A DNA stretch of 23,341 nt from DATJHM01 sp035493895 (lineage in GTDB: Bacteria; Chloroflexota; Ktedonobacteria; Ktedonobacterales; Ktedonobacteraceae): positions 1 to 23,341 of the forward strand of contig DATJHM010000123.1 of the NCBI GenBank assembly GCA_035493895.1, read 5' to 3'. The translations under genes and the position numbers were made by a program. Under the pieces are notes generated by a model, which ran no database searches, was not told the DNA's origin, and saw nothing but the letters and a program-made list of their open reading frames with translations. Positions 1 to 7,737 of the stretch are shown piece by piece. Position 1 is the first letter of the stretch. Each line of letters starts with the position of its first letter.

Positions 1-112
1 CAGAAATGTGCTCCTCTCTCACATCGCTCACGACAACGAGGTCGTATAACGCATAGGCAATGTAGCCTGGTGCCGGGAGAGTGTAGCATTCGTGTAGGGC
101 CAAGAACCGCAT
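1..112 (-). CDS. Possible 5' fragment of an unidentified gene leaving the left edge
   Basis: A reading frame on the minus strand stays open from an ATG at 112 to the window edge. It would encode about 37 residues of ordinary protein-like composition, including the stretch PAPGYIAYALYDLVVVSDV. I do not recognise the family. No good Shine-Dalgarno precedes the ATG, and the frame is also open further upstream, so the start is uncertain. If real, it is divergent from the nucleotidyltransferase at 143. It could be a chance open frame, because only about 110 bases are visible. Confidence 0.25.
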   Translation of the reverse strand, partial: MRFLALHECYTLPAPGYIAYALYDLVVVSDVREEHIS

Positions 113-142
113 CCCATCGGCATTTGTGTAGGAAGTGTAGCT

Positions 143-976
143 TTGAAAAGAGATCAGGCCGACAATTTGTTGGAGCCAATCGTGAACGAGGTGATCCAAC
201 ATTTCTTAACGAACATACAAACCATTCTAGGCGTGCACTTTCGTGGAATGTACCTGTCCGGGTCGCTAGCGCTCGGCGATTTCGCTCCACAGAGAAGTGA
301 TATCGATTTTGTTGTCGTGACCGATGCCGATCTCACGAACGACCTTTTATCGTCATTACAAACCATGCATGCGCGCTTTAATGCCAGCGACTCTGTATGG
401 GCAACGGAGGTGGAAGCAGCCTATATCCCGCAGGACGCCTTTCGCCGCTATGATCCGGGTCGGGCGTACCATCCGCATATCGAGAGAGGTGAGCATGAGA
501 TTTTGGACATGGATCAGCTCGATTCTGCCTGGGTGATCCAATATGCCATTTTGCGCGAACATGGCATCATTGTAGCTGGTCCTCCACCCTCGACGCTGAT
601 CGATCCCATTGCTCCACACGAATTATGCCAGGCGGCAATAGCGCAAATGGAGAAATGGTGGGGGACTATGCTCTACGATTCTGTACGTTTGCAGTACAGA
701 GGCTATCAGGTATATGCGGTTCTGACCATGTGCCGCATGCTCTTTACGCTTGGTACTGGCGACGTGGCCTCCAAACCTGCGGCGGCACGTTGGGTGTTGG
801 AAACCCTGGGTGGGCGCTGGTCTGCGCTTATCGAGGATGCTCTGGCATGGAGAAAAGATCAGGTATGGGGAGAAGATGGTCGTGATGCGTTGGATGATAC
901 TGTTATTGAAACACAAACATTGATCGGCTATACGCTCGAACAGTGCCAGCAGTGGAAGAGAGAACATCTTATGTAA
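143..976 (+). CDS. Nucleotidyltransferase, aminoglycoside adenylyltransferase (ANT/DUF4111) type
   Basis: This 277-residue cytoplasmic protein has the nucleotidyltransferase signature of the Pol beta-like fold. G40-S41 lies in a YLSGSLALGDF context, followed by D53 and D55 in SDIDFVVV, which would bind the two metal ions and the nucleotide. The rest resembles the helical C-terminal domain (DUF4111 type) found in ANT(3'')/ANT(9)-like enzymes, which transfer AMP from ATP to streptomycin or spectinomycin. Length is close to that of those enzymes. The start is a TTG at 143, preceded by AGGAAG at 131-136 with a 6-base gap; no other in-frame start fits as well. The 3' end overlaps the convergent Nudix gene by 8 bases. 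Many such proteins in soil bacteria have unknown substrates, so antibiotic resistance is only a possibility. Confidence 0.8.
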   Translation: MKRDQADNLLEPIVNEVIQHFLTNIQTILGVHFRGMYLSGSLALGDFAPQRSDIDFVVVTDADLTNDLLSSLQTMHARFNASDSVWATEVEAAYIPQDAFRRYDPGRAYHPHIERGEHEILDMDQLDSAWVIQYAILREHGIIVAGPPPSTLIDPIAPHELCQAAIAQMEKWWGTMLYDSVRLQYRGYQVYAVLTMCRMLFTLGTGDVASKPAAARWVLETLGGRWSALIEDALAWRKDQVWGEDGRDALDDTVIETQTLIGYTLEQCQQWKREHLM

Positions 977-1439
977 GACCTTGCATTTCTTTTAAAGAAA
1001 GAACCTCCAGCAAGCGATGGAGCATAATGCCGTGATCTGCGATGAGAGGCGGGACCGCATGCGGTAGGGGTGCCCAAAAAAACTCGAAAAGAACGGGTTT
1101 CTGTTCTGGATCATCCACTGCAAAACGCTCTTCATGTAGCCATGTCGTCAAAGGTTGTCCGTGATAGCGAAGATGATAGAAGGAGCGGTGATGAATCTCG
1201 TCGCGGCCAAAGTCAGACATATCGCGTTCTTGTTCGCCGAGAAAACAGTCAAGCGTAAGATACGTCAGGCCTGTTTCCTCGAATGCTTCCCTCAAAACGG
1301 CATCTTCAGCCCGTTCATGCGCTTCAATTGTGCCTGCGGGAACCTGTATGCCCGCCTCTGGAAAATCGGGGTGGCGAAAGACAAGGAGATGCTTGTGCTG
1401 GGTAATATAAGCAAAGACTTTGTGCTTGATTTCCCTCAT
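969..1439 (-). CDS. Nudix (NUDIX) hydrolase
   Basis: This 156-residue protein carries a complete Nudix box at residues 36-58: G36, then five residues, E42, then seven residues, R50-E51, E54-E55 and G57-L58. This matches the G(x5)E(x7)REUxEExGU signature, which binds the divalent metal and positions a nucleoside diphosphate linked to another group for hydrolysis. The substrate cannot be read from the sequence. The protein is a single-domain enzyme of usual family length. The ATG at 1439 has a modest AAAGG about 11 bases upstream. A minus-strand extended -10 element lies nearby at 1473-1481. The gene converges on the nucleotidyltransferase and the last 8 bases of the two genes overlap, so no terminator separates them. 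Confidence 0.9.
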   Translation of the reverse strand: MREIKHKVFAYITQHKHLLVFRHPDFPEAGIQVPAGTIEAHERAEDAVLREAFEETGLTYLTLDCFLGEQERDMSDFGRDEIHHRSFYHLRYHGQPLTTWLHEERFAVDDPEQKPVLFEFFWAPLPHAVPPLIADHGIMLHRLLEVLSLKEMQGLT

Positions 1440-1472
1440 CGTCTGAGACCTTTCTTTTTGTGCGTATCGCTC

Positions 1473-1481
1473 ACTATAGCA
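1473..1481 (-). promoter_or_regulatory. Putative extended -10 promoter of the Nudix gene
   Basis: Read on the minus strand, the bases are TGC followed by TATAGT, an extended -10 element. It sits 34 bases upstream of the Nudix ATG at 1439. A TTGAAA lies upstream, but only 14 bases away, so a canonical -35 is not convincing. Inferred from sequence only. Confidence 0.4.
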
Positions 1482-1537
1482 CAGGATTTGCGTTTCAAAA
1501 AAGAGGAGAGGTCATATGTTGCAGCTTATATGATTAC

Positions 1538-1566
1538 TTGCTCTTTTTCTCTGCTCTTGTTATACT
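1538..1566 (+). promoter_or_regulatory. Putative sigma-70-type promoter for the GH5 gene
   Basis: TTGCTC (1538-1543), a 17-base spacer and TATACT (1561-1566). The TG one base before the -10 box gives an extended -10. The -35 match is weak (3 of 6). Transcription would start near 1573, leaving a leader of about 200 nt before the GTG at 1779. Inferred from sequence only. Confidence 0.4.
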
Positions 1567-1778
1567 TACAGAATGGATGAGGAAGGCAGGTAAGCCGAGA
1601 AGGTGTGTAGCGCATCCTGCCATCGGGGCGTAGTTCCATTGTGTCCGTTATGTCCTCACGAATGTTGTTCAAAATAATCGTTTAATAGGATAACTTACTC
1701 TGTACTGGAAAAGTCAACGCCTCCATGCGCGAACGCAGGGGCATCCGCAAGTGGTGTTTTGTGAGAGGGGAGGGGAAA

Positions 1779-3221
1779 GTGTATCGAAAAATAAAAAAAT
1801 TCTTCTGGCGTATGAGTGTGGTGCTGGTCGTAGGTGTACTCTGCTTCAACCTCGAGAAAATCATTCCGGCTAGCTCTCATGATCAGCAATTCACGTTACC
1901 TTTGCCGCCACATGCTGCGAGCACAACGGTGAAGGACAATGCCTTTGTGACACATTCAGGGAGCACGTTGCGTCTCGCCGGGAAACCATTTCGTTTTTCG
2001 GGGGCGAATATCTACTGGTTAGGATTACAAGAAACGACGCAGGGCAGCGTTATCTATCCAACGCACTTCAGGATCGACGATGCCCTGGCGACTGCCGCTT
2101 TTATGGGTGCAACCGTCGTAAGATCGCATACCCTGGGAGGGTCGGTAGGTTGTAAACTCTGTCTGGAGCCAGAGCGCGGTGTTTTTCAGCAACAGGCCTG
2201 GGAATCGATTGACTATGCCATTCAATCCGCGCATAAGCACCATATAAAATTGATCATCCCGCTTATAGACAACTGGCACTATTACCATGGCGGAAAGCAT
2301 ACATTTACCGATTGGCGTGGCCTCTCAAATGAAAATGATTTTTACACCAATACCCAGGTCATAGGTGATTTTGAAGACTATATCCGCACATTTCTCAATC
2401 ACGTAAACCAATATACTGGCCTCGCCTATAAAGACGATCCAACGATTCTCGCCTGGGAGACAGGCAATGAGCTTTCCGCTCCGGCGAACTGGGTCGGGCA
2501 GATTTCGACGTTTATCAAAAAAAATGACCCGTGCCATTTAGTGATGGATGGCAACTATGAGCAAGCAAATGAAGTGACTAATTTTGCGTCCGATCTTTCA
2601 TTGCCTGCTGTTGATATCTACACCGGACACTATTATCCGCCCTCTTATTCGACAATGACTGAGGCGTTGGGACAGGCGGAGCAGGCGCATAAAGTGTTTA
2701 TTGTCGGTGAATATGATTGGGAAGCACAGACAGGAGAGCCGCTTGCCAGCTTTCTCTCCACGATTGAGCGAAGTCAGATTGCAGGCGATATGTACTGGTC
2801 GCTTTTCTCGCATGATGATCATCATGGCTTTGTGGCGCAAAACGAATACTTTACGTTGCACTATCCCGGCTACACGACGGATGTACGTGTGCGTATCCGC
2901 CTGCTACGTTTGCATGCATACAGGATGCAGGGATCGCTCCCACCCGCGGCTCTTGCTCCTGGTGTGCCACTTATCACCACACGTACTGGTCATGATTTGA
3001 TCTGGCGAGGAGCATATGGAGCCGATACCTACACAATCGAGCGCTCTGCACAGGGAGAAAAAGGACCCTGGCAGGTGGTTTGTAACCGCTGTGTCACGGA
3101 TTTTACCTTTTTCTGGCGCGATCCTGCGCAACTAACTGGCCGTGTTGCGTATCGTATGAGAGCCTTTTCTGATGCTGGTATACCCGGGCCATATTCCCAG
3201 TTAGTCTGGATCATGTATTAG
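1779..3221 (+). CDS. Exported glycoside hydrolase family 5, mannanase-like
   Basis: The 480-residue protein begins with a positively charged stretch (YRKIKKFFWR) and a hydrophobic segment at about residues 12-29, so it is a signal peptide or membrane anchor and the enzyme acts outside the cytoplasm. The rest resembles the GH5 (beta/alpha)8 barrel of endo-beta-1,4-mannanases. FRFSGANIYWLG near the N terminus is typical. ILAWETGNEL provides the acid/base Glu (about E231) and FIVGEYDW the nucleophile Glu (about E311). Residues after about 390 look like a small beta-rich, possibly fibronectin-like, C-terminal domain. I prefer the GTG at 1779 because GAGAGGGGAGGGG sits directly upstream and the signal segment then starts properly. 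An in-frame ATG at 1725 would add 18 residues but lacks a good ribosome site. The last 21 bases overlap the flippase gene on the other strand. Mannan as substrate is an inference from family resemblance. Confidence 0.82.
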   Translation: MYRKIKKFFWRMSVVLVVGVLCFNLEKIIPASSHDQQFTLPLPPHAASTTVKDNAFVTHSGSTLRLAGKPFRFSGANIYWLGLQETTQGSVIYPTHFRIDDALATAAFMGATVVRSHTLGGSVGCKLCLEPERGVFQQQAWESIDYAIQSAHKHHIKLIIPLIDNWHYYHGGKHTFTDWRGLSNENDFYTNTQVIGDFEDYIRTFLNHVNQYTGLAYKDDPTILAWETGNELSAPANWVGQISTFIKKNDPCHLVMDGNYEQANEVTNFASDLSLPAVDIYTGHYYPPSYSTMTEALGQAEQAHKVFIVGEYDWEAQTGEPLASFLSTIERSQIAGDMYWSLFSHDDHHGFVAQNEYFTLHYPGYTTDVRVRIRLLRLHAYRMQGSLPPAALAPGVPLITTRTGHDLIWRGAYGADTYTIERSAQGEKGPWQVVCNRCVTDFTFFWRDPAQLTGRVAYRMRAFSDAGIPGPYSQLVWIMY

Positions 3222-4784
3222 GGGAGATGGGCCGATATCCGCCTTTGTTGGCTCTCTCTCTTCTTGAGATGGGTTGTAGAGCTGTAACCGAAGTGGTTTA
3301 AGGTGGCTATGATGCTTGTCGGTTTTGGGGGTGGTTTTTTTCTCTACATCTGTAGATACGCTGTCATTTTTGCGCGTAAAAGGCATAATCGGCAGGATCA
3401 ACGTCTCAATGAGCCATAATGCTTCTAATGTGCCGGGAGATGAAAGCGGTTGTGTCTCAAGTGGATGGGATTCTTGCTCGTGGTCGGTTGTCTGTTCGCG
3501 GATATCAGTGTGTGGTACCAGACGCACTGCTGTATAGACGGTGGGAAGCATGAAGGCGGCCTCTACACAGATTGCCAGGACCCAGCCCAGGCTCAAGCCG
3601 GATAATCCGGCAAACTGAGCCCCCAATGTCGCAGCTCCCAGTTCTAATAGTCCTCCCGGCAGCATCGCGACCATCGCTTTCACGATTCTATCTTGAATAC
3701 GGCAGATAGAGATGTAATGATTTTTGATTGTCAACGGGAATGCTGCAAGTAGCAAAATACGTAGACACCAGGAGGCTTGAGAGGCGTAGGTCGCGCCAAA
3801 GATGCCCAACACCTGCGTCGTACCAATCTGAAGAACCAGATTAGCGGCGAGTGCAATCACCAGCGCGACGCCGATGGTGAGCCTCGCCTTACGCGCAAGC
3901 GTAGTTTGTTGCGCAGCATTCGTGGCATGGAGCACTGTAGTGAGTGCGCCAGGAACGATAAAAATAAAGCTTGCAATCATCCAGGCAACGTAGAACCAGG
4001 CATTCATACGGGCGGAGAGCAGAAATGTGACCAGCACCGGTAATAGCTGTGTGGGGGCCTGTAGTGTGAGGTTCAGCATATGGTGCTGGACGGCGGCGAG
4101 TCCCAGTTTACGTAAAAGTTGCCACTGTGGCCAGTAATTTTTACGTCGCCAACGCCTGTTCAGTACAATGTTGAGAACGATCAATCCCAGCGATAGCCCT
4201 GCGCTGACCATCCAGGTTGCATAGATTTTCATGCCCACCTGCTGCGAAGGCCAGAAATTGACAACAAGAAGTGCTACCAGCTTGATGAGCGCAAAAAAAA
4301 CATTGCGCCAGAACTGTAGACCTCCCTTGAGCAAACCAATCAGCGCTTGATCGAGAACCAGCGTCATGGCCGAGAAGCCGACGCCGACGCTGAACGTTCC
4401 GACATCGATGGCGCTATCCCCAAGCGGCCGGAAGCCCGGAGATGCAGACGAGGCGACGAGGGCAAAAATGCAGCCTGTGACGCAGCCAGCGATGCCAACC
4501 ACCAGGAGGGCTGTACTCATCAGCGAGCCAGCCTTTTCTGGCTGTCGTGGGAGTTCTGTGATCAGTAATGTGCCCAGACCCAGGATGCTGGCACTGCTCA
4601 GGAGCATAACTGCTGAGACGGATGCAGACGCAACGCCAATTGCTTCTGGCGGAAACCAGCGGGCAGCCAGCCACCAGTAGACAAAACCGAGGCCGGACGT
4701 GATCAACGTCGCCCCGACCAATGAGCTAGAATTGAGCAAAATGATACTATTGGTCTGTAACCAGTGTATGGCAGATTTTACCAA
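3201..4784 (-). CDS. Oligosaccharide flippase, Wzx/MATE-type polysaccharide biosynthesis protein
   Basis: This 527-residue integral membrane protein has about 12 or more hydrophobic helices spread over residues 13-420. The N terminus (NSSSLVGATLITSGLGFVYW) and the pattern of paired helices are typical of the MOP superfamily of polysaccharide transporters, which move lipid-linked glycans from the inner to the outer face of the membrane. A hydrophilic tail of about 100 residues (424-527), rich in E, T, H, P and K, follows the last helix and is unusual for the family. The start is a TTG at 4784, with a weak G-rich ribosome site upstream; the GT2 stop is only 18 bases before. It is the last gene of the ten-gene polysaccharide operon and overlaps the convergent GH5 gene by 21 bases. 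Confidence 0.85.
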   Translation of the reverse strand: MVKSAIHWLQTNSIILLNSSSLVGATLITSGLGFVYWWLAARWFPPEAIGVASASVSAVMLLSSASILGLGTLLITELPRQPEKAGSLMSTALLVVGIAGCVTGCIFALVASSASPGFRPLGDSAIDVGTFSVGVGFSAMTLVLDQALIGLLKGGLQFWRNVFFALIKLVALLVVNFWPSQQVGMKIYATWMVSAGLSLGLIVLNIVLNRRWRRKNYWPQWQLLRKLGLAAVQHHMLNLTLQAPTQLLPVLVTFLLSARMNAWFYVAWMIASFIFIVPGALTTVLHATNAAQQTTLARKARLTIGVALVIALAANLVLQIGTTQVLGIFGATYASQASWCLRILLLAAFPLTIKNHYISICRIQDRIVKAMVAMLPGGLLELGAATLGAQFAGLSGLSLGWVLAICVEAAFMLPTVYTAVRLVPHTDIREQTTDHEQESHPLETQPLSSPGTLEALWLIETLILPIMPFTRKNDSVSTDVEKKTTPKTDKHHSHLKPLRLQLYNPSQEEREPTKADIGPSPLIHDPD

Positions 4785-4802
4785 TGCCAGTACCCCCGTT
4801 TT

Positions 4803-5825
4803 CTAAAAGATTTGTGTCTGCGTTGAGTCATCGCTGGCAATGAGATAGCCTGATGGCTGTGTTTGTTGTGCAGGACTGGTTATTGATTGCAAGGGGGAGC
4901 GTTGCACATATCCTCGGAGATAGCCCGCAATCGTCATCGCAAAACCCAGCATAATAGCTCCTGCGCGAAGAAGAGAGGCGAGATCGCGATACATGACTGC
5001 CATGCCCGTATTTTTCAATATGCTGCGTGGCAACGTATACAGCGTATACATCCGCTCAGAGGAGAGGCTATCCTTGATGCCGACGCATTTGCTGATCATT
5101 GCTTTTGAGAGCCCCTCGGCATAGCAGCGCGTGAGGAAATAGCTGAGGCGAGTTCGTTTGTCGGGAATACGATGATGGATGAGTGCGCGGGGCTCGTAGA
5201 GAAAGACCTTTTCTGGCCAGCGCTGCATCGCTCTAATACTGAGCTCAGTCTCCTCTCCTCCCATCGAGTTTGGCCCCACCCTGCCGATGCCTTCGCGAAA
5301 GCCGCCGATTTTCTGGAATACCTCGCGCTTGATACAGGCACATCCGCCATAGGGATTACGCACTATGACGGGACTTTGAGGCAGGGGATGATAGGTGCAG
5401 CCAACAACCCAATAAAATTCCGGGGGGAACCAGCGTGGCTTCTCTCCTTGCCAGCGTGGGAGGACTGTTCCTCCCACACCCAGGACATGTGGTGCGACAC
5501 AGCAGTTCATGAGGCGCTCCAGCCAGTCCGGCTCAGCCTCTGCGTCGTCATCAAGAAAAATGATGTACTCGCCATTAGCGAGGCCGATGCCTGTATTGCG
5601 TGCGCTCGATAAGCCGGGCATTCCCTTGTTTTCAGCCACAATGATATCCAGAAACATTTTCTTTGCAAGATCGAAAAGATGTGTATTGTGGTCAATCACA
5701 AGAATAATTTCGTTCGCTTGTTGTGTTTGTTGATGCAGTGATGCGACCGCTGCCTCAAGATCGTGCCAGCGTTCTAAGGTATAGGCGCAGATAATCACAG
5801 ATAGATTACAGGTTGTGGATGTCAC
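4803..5825 (-). CDS. Glycosyltransferase family 2 (paralogue C)
   Basis: This 340-residue protein starts with the GT-A fold motif LSVIICAYTLERW, followed by EIILVIDHN, and has a triple-Asp motif at residues 92-94 (FLDDDAEAEPDWL) in the position of the metal- and nucleotide-sugar-binding DxD. EETELSIRAMQ later is the usual acceptor-side acidic motif. A hydrophobic stretch near the C terminus (GAIMLGFAMTIAGYL) may bind the membrane. It would transfer a sugar from a nucleotide sugar to a growing lipid-linked glycan in the cytoplasm; donor and acceptor are unknown. I choose the GTG at 5825 because GAGGAGAG lies 5-8 bases upstream and the protein then lines up with its two paralogues (339 and 331 residues). 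The frame is open upstream to 5969 but the extra 48 residues do not look like the family. The start overlaps the deacetylase end by 20 bases, suggesting translational coupling. Confidence 0.88.
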   Translation of the reverse strand: MTSTTCNLSVIICAYTLERWHDLEAAVASLHQQTQQANEIILVIDHNTHLFDLAKKMFLDIIVAENKGMPGLSSARNTGIGLANGEYIIFLDDDAEAEPDWLERLMNCCVAPHVLGVGGTVLPRWQGEKPRWFPPEFYWVVGCTYHPLPQSPVIVRNPYGGCACIKREVFQKIGGFREGIGRVGPNSMGGEETELSIRAMQRWPEKVFLYEPRALIHHRIPDKRTRLSYFLTRCYAEGLSKAMISKCVGIKDSLSSERMYTLYTLPRSILKNTGMAVMYRDLASLLRAGAIMLGFAMTIAGYLRGYVQRSPLQSITSPAQQTQPSGYLIASDDSTQTQIF

Positions 5826-6660
5826 AGATCTCTCCTCTTTTTTGTAGACGTTGCCTGACAAACGCTGAGCTTCGACGGACGACACTCCAGAGGGGCGTGC
5901 GCATATGGAGATAAAGAGCCTGTGGCCCGAAGATGGCATCTCCATTGAGCAAATGACCAAATGCGTCAAGGGTCGTCGTCGCAGAAACCATAAACCGTGT
6001 CAGGGCAAAGTGATCGGTCTCGTATCTGGTTATGCGATGTTTTACTGCGCATGCCGAGGTATAGCCTGCTTCGCGCACCAGCGATTGCACGGTAGGAGTC
6101 GTATAGCCAAAGGGGTAGGCAAAGCTCGATATGCGTCGACCGAGTAGCTGTTCGAGCACATCTTTGCAATGTACAATCTCGTGCTGCGCTTTTTCAGGCG
6201 TCAGCGTATCGAGCTGAGGATGGGAATGTGTATGGCCGCCGCACTCTATCCCATAATTATGGACATGCCGGAGCGCATTCTTTGAGATCATCGGACGCAT
6301 CCCTTCACCTTCGCGCCGTAGCCAGTGGCTTGTTCCCTCGATAAAGGCGGTTGCAACATACAAGGTGGCAGTAAATTGATGTTGCTGAAGAATAGGGAAT
6401 GCATTGAGAAAAAAGTCAGCAAACCCATCGTCGAAGGTCAAAATGACCGGACGCTCTGGCAGCGTCTGCTCAGGGGTGGTCATCGCCTGGACGAATTGTG
6501 TGACTGTAATCGGCGTATAGCCAGCGATCGTTAGATATTGCATCTGTGCCGCGAACGTGATGGGAGGCACCGTAAATGGGCGAAATTTCGCATTTTGCGT
6601 TTGCGAAATACTATGATACATAAGGATGGGAACTCTGATCTCTAATACGGATAGAGGCAT
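5806..6660 (-). CDS. Polysaccharide deacetylase (NodB/CE4 family)
   Basis: A 284-residue protein with a NodB homology domain. It shows VPILMYHSIS near the start, VILTFDDGF (D77-D78, catalytic base and metal ligand), then HTHSH at 143-147 (metal-binding histidines) and FAYPFGY. These enzymes remove acetyl groups from N-acetylated sugars in glycans such as chitin oligomers, peptidoglycan or biofilm polymers. No clear signal peptide is seen, so a cytoplasmic or membrane-associated role on a lipid-linked intermediate is possible. The start is ambiguous: ATGs at 6681, 6678 and 6660 are in frame. I prefer 6660 because AAAGG lies 7 bases upstream; the frame is open as far as 6837, inside the preceding GT2 gene. 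It is in the middle of the polysaccharide operon, so its substrate is probably the operon product. Confidence 0.85.
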   Translation of the reverse strand: MPLSVLEIRVPILMYHSISQTQNAKFRPFTVPPITFAAQMQYLTIAGYTPITVTQFVQAMTTPEQTLPERPVILTFDDGFADFFLNAFPILQQHQFTATLYVATAFIEGTSHWLRREGEGMRPMISKNALRHVHNYGIECGGHTHSHPQLDTLTPEKAQHEIVHCKDVLEQLLGRRISSFAYPFGYTTPTVQSLVREAGYTSACAVKHRITRYETDHFALTRFMVSATTTLDAFGHLLNGDAIFGPQALYLHMRTPLWSVVRRSSAFVRQRLQKRGEICDIHNL

Positions 6661-6691
6661 AAAGATAGCCTTTCTCATCATGAAAAATTGA

Positions 6692-7711
6692 TTAGTAGCT
6701 CGTGGTTTTCTTCGTATGTTTGAACGGGAAAAATGGAAGCGGTACTTTTTGTTGGAGCTTTCTTCCGATGAGCTTGCCATAGGCATGGAATCTTTCAGAG
6801 GTGTATCCCTGTACCGTACTTGCCAGACCGGCGGCAATGGCTCCTGAGCGAGCCAGACCTGACAGATCGCGTTGGAAAATGCTTTCGACTATGCCCAGGA
6901 CAAGTCCTTGTGGCAGGGTGTGCAAGACATAGGTGCGTTCAGAGGATAAGCCATCTCGTGTGCCGACTACCTGAGCGAGGCGCGCCTTCGAGCAGCCTTC
7001 GAAGTGGCAGCGTGAGATAAAGTAGCGCCAGGACATGCGATTGGCGGGGACACGATGATAGACTTTTGCCAGTGGCAGGTAGAGCAGCTTATGGTGTGGC
7101 CAGCGTTGATGAATGCGAATGCCGAACTCAGTGTCTCCACACCCGCGTGGTTCTCCGCCGACATGCCCGAATTGATGCCAGAAGCCGCCAATTGAGTCCC
7201 AGACTTCGCGGCGAAGCGCCATATTACAGCCAATAAGATTGCGTACATTGGCGCTCTGCACAGGCATGCCGCGATAAGTGCAGCCCAGTACCCAGTTGAA
7301 CTCGTCAGGAAACCAGGCAGGGCGATGATGCGACCACAATGGATCGATATGTCCACCAACTCCCAGCACTTCTGGATCTTCAAAACCAGATAACAATTGT
7401 GATAACCAATCGGATGTGGCGACCGCGTCATCATCAAGAAATGCCAGGATGCTTCCCGTTGTGGCTGCTATCCCTGCATTGCGTGAGCCATTTGCACCGG
7501 CAGGTCCGAGATTCTCGACAATGGTGACATCAGTGGCTGCTGTGAAGTATTCTCGGGCTTTCTGTAACAGCGCTTCATTATGATCAATCACAAGAACGAT
7601 CTCTTTCACCGGCAGCGTTTGCTGTTGTACCGAAGTGATTGCTGCGACCAGATCATCCCAACGTTTTTCTGTATAAGCACAGATGACAACTGAAACCGTG
7701 ACGTTTTCCAT
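6692..7711 (-). CDS. Glycosyltransferase family 2 (paralogue B)
   Basis: A 339-residue GT-A enzyme with VSVVICAYTEKRWDDL at the N terminus, EIVLVIDHN around 37-45, a DDD motif at residues 93-95 (AFLDDDAVATSDWL) and GDTEFGIRIHQ further on. It shares long blocks with the paralogues at 4803-5825 and 12924-13919, including WFPDEFNWVLGCTYRGMPV and LSSERTYVLHTLP. It is likely to add a sugar from a nucleotide donor on the cytoplasmic side; specificity is unknown. The ATG at 7711 has GAGGGA 9 bases upstream. It lies 26 bases after the DUF1616-like gene and about 30 bases before the deacetylase start. In place of the EETEL found in the other two copies it has GDTEF, so the acceptor site may differ. 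Confidence 0.9.
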   Translation of the reverse strand: MENVTVSVVICAYTEKRWDDLVAAITSVQQQTLPVKEIVLVIDHNEALLQKAREYFTAATDVTIVENLGPAGANGSRNAGIAATTGSILAFLDDDAVATSDWLSQLLSGFEDPEVLGVGGHIDPLWSHHRPAWFPDEFNWVLGCTYRGMPVQSANVRNLIGCNMALRREVWDSIGGFWHQFGHVGGEPRGCGDTEFGIRIHQRWPHHKLLYLPLAKVYHRVPANRMSWRYFISRCHFEGCSKARLAQVVGTRDGLSSERTYVLHTLPQGLVLGIVESIFQRDLSGLARSGAIAAGLASTVQGYTSERFHAYGKLIGRKLQQKVPLPFFPFKHTKKTTSY

Positions 7712-7737
7712 AACAAAGATTCCCTCAAAATGTCGTA

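Larger units (their letters stand above)
1440..1778. other. Intergenic region between Nudix and GH5 genes
   Basis: About 339 bases with no convincing gene. It holds a minus-strand promoter candidate for the Nudix gene (1473-1481) and a plus-strand promoter candidate for the GH5 gene (1538-1566). A Shine-Dalgarno-like GAGGAGAGG near 1503-1511 is followed by an ATG, but that frame stops after five codons. I see no hairpin terminator. Confidence 0.5.

Noticed and set aside
70..300. Cysteine-containing plus-strand frame open from the left edge to 300
   Set aside because: Most of it is the out-of-frame shadow of the nucleotidyltransferase, and the cysteines come from the TGTAGC repeats. No ribosome site.
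1503..1536. Strong Shine-Dalgarno followed by ATG near 1514
   Set aside because: The frame stops after five codons (MLQLI), so it is not a gene by itself; a leader peptide cannot be supported.
1155..1580. Open plus-strand frame of 141 codons opposite the Nudix gene
   Set aside because: It is antisense to an intact Nudix box and has no recognisable protein features.
5806..6837. Longest version of the deacetylase, starting at 6837
   Set aside because: The added residues overlap the end of the GT2 gene, are low in conserved features, and lack a ribosome site. The NodB domain begins after 6660.
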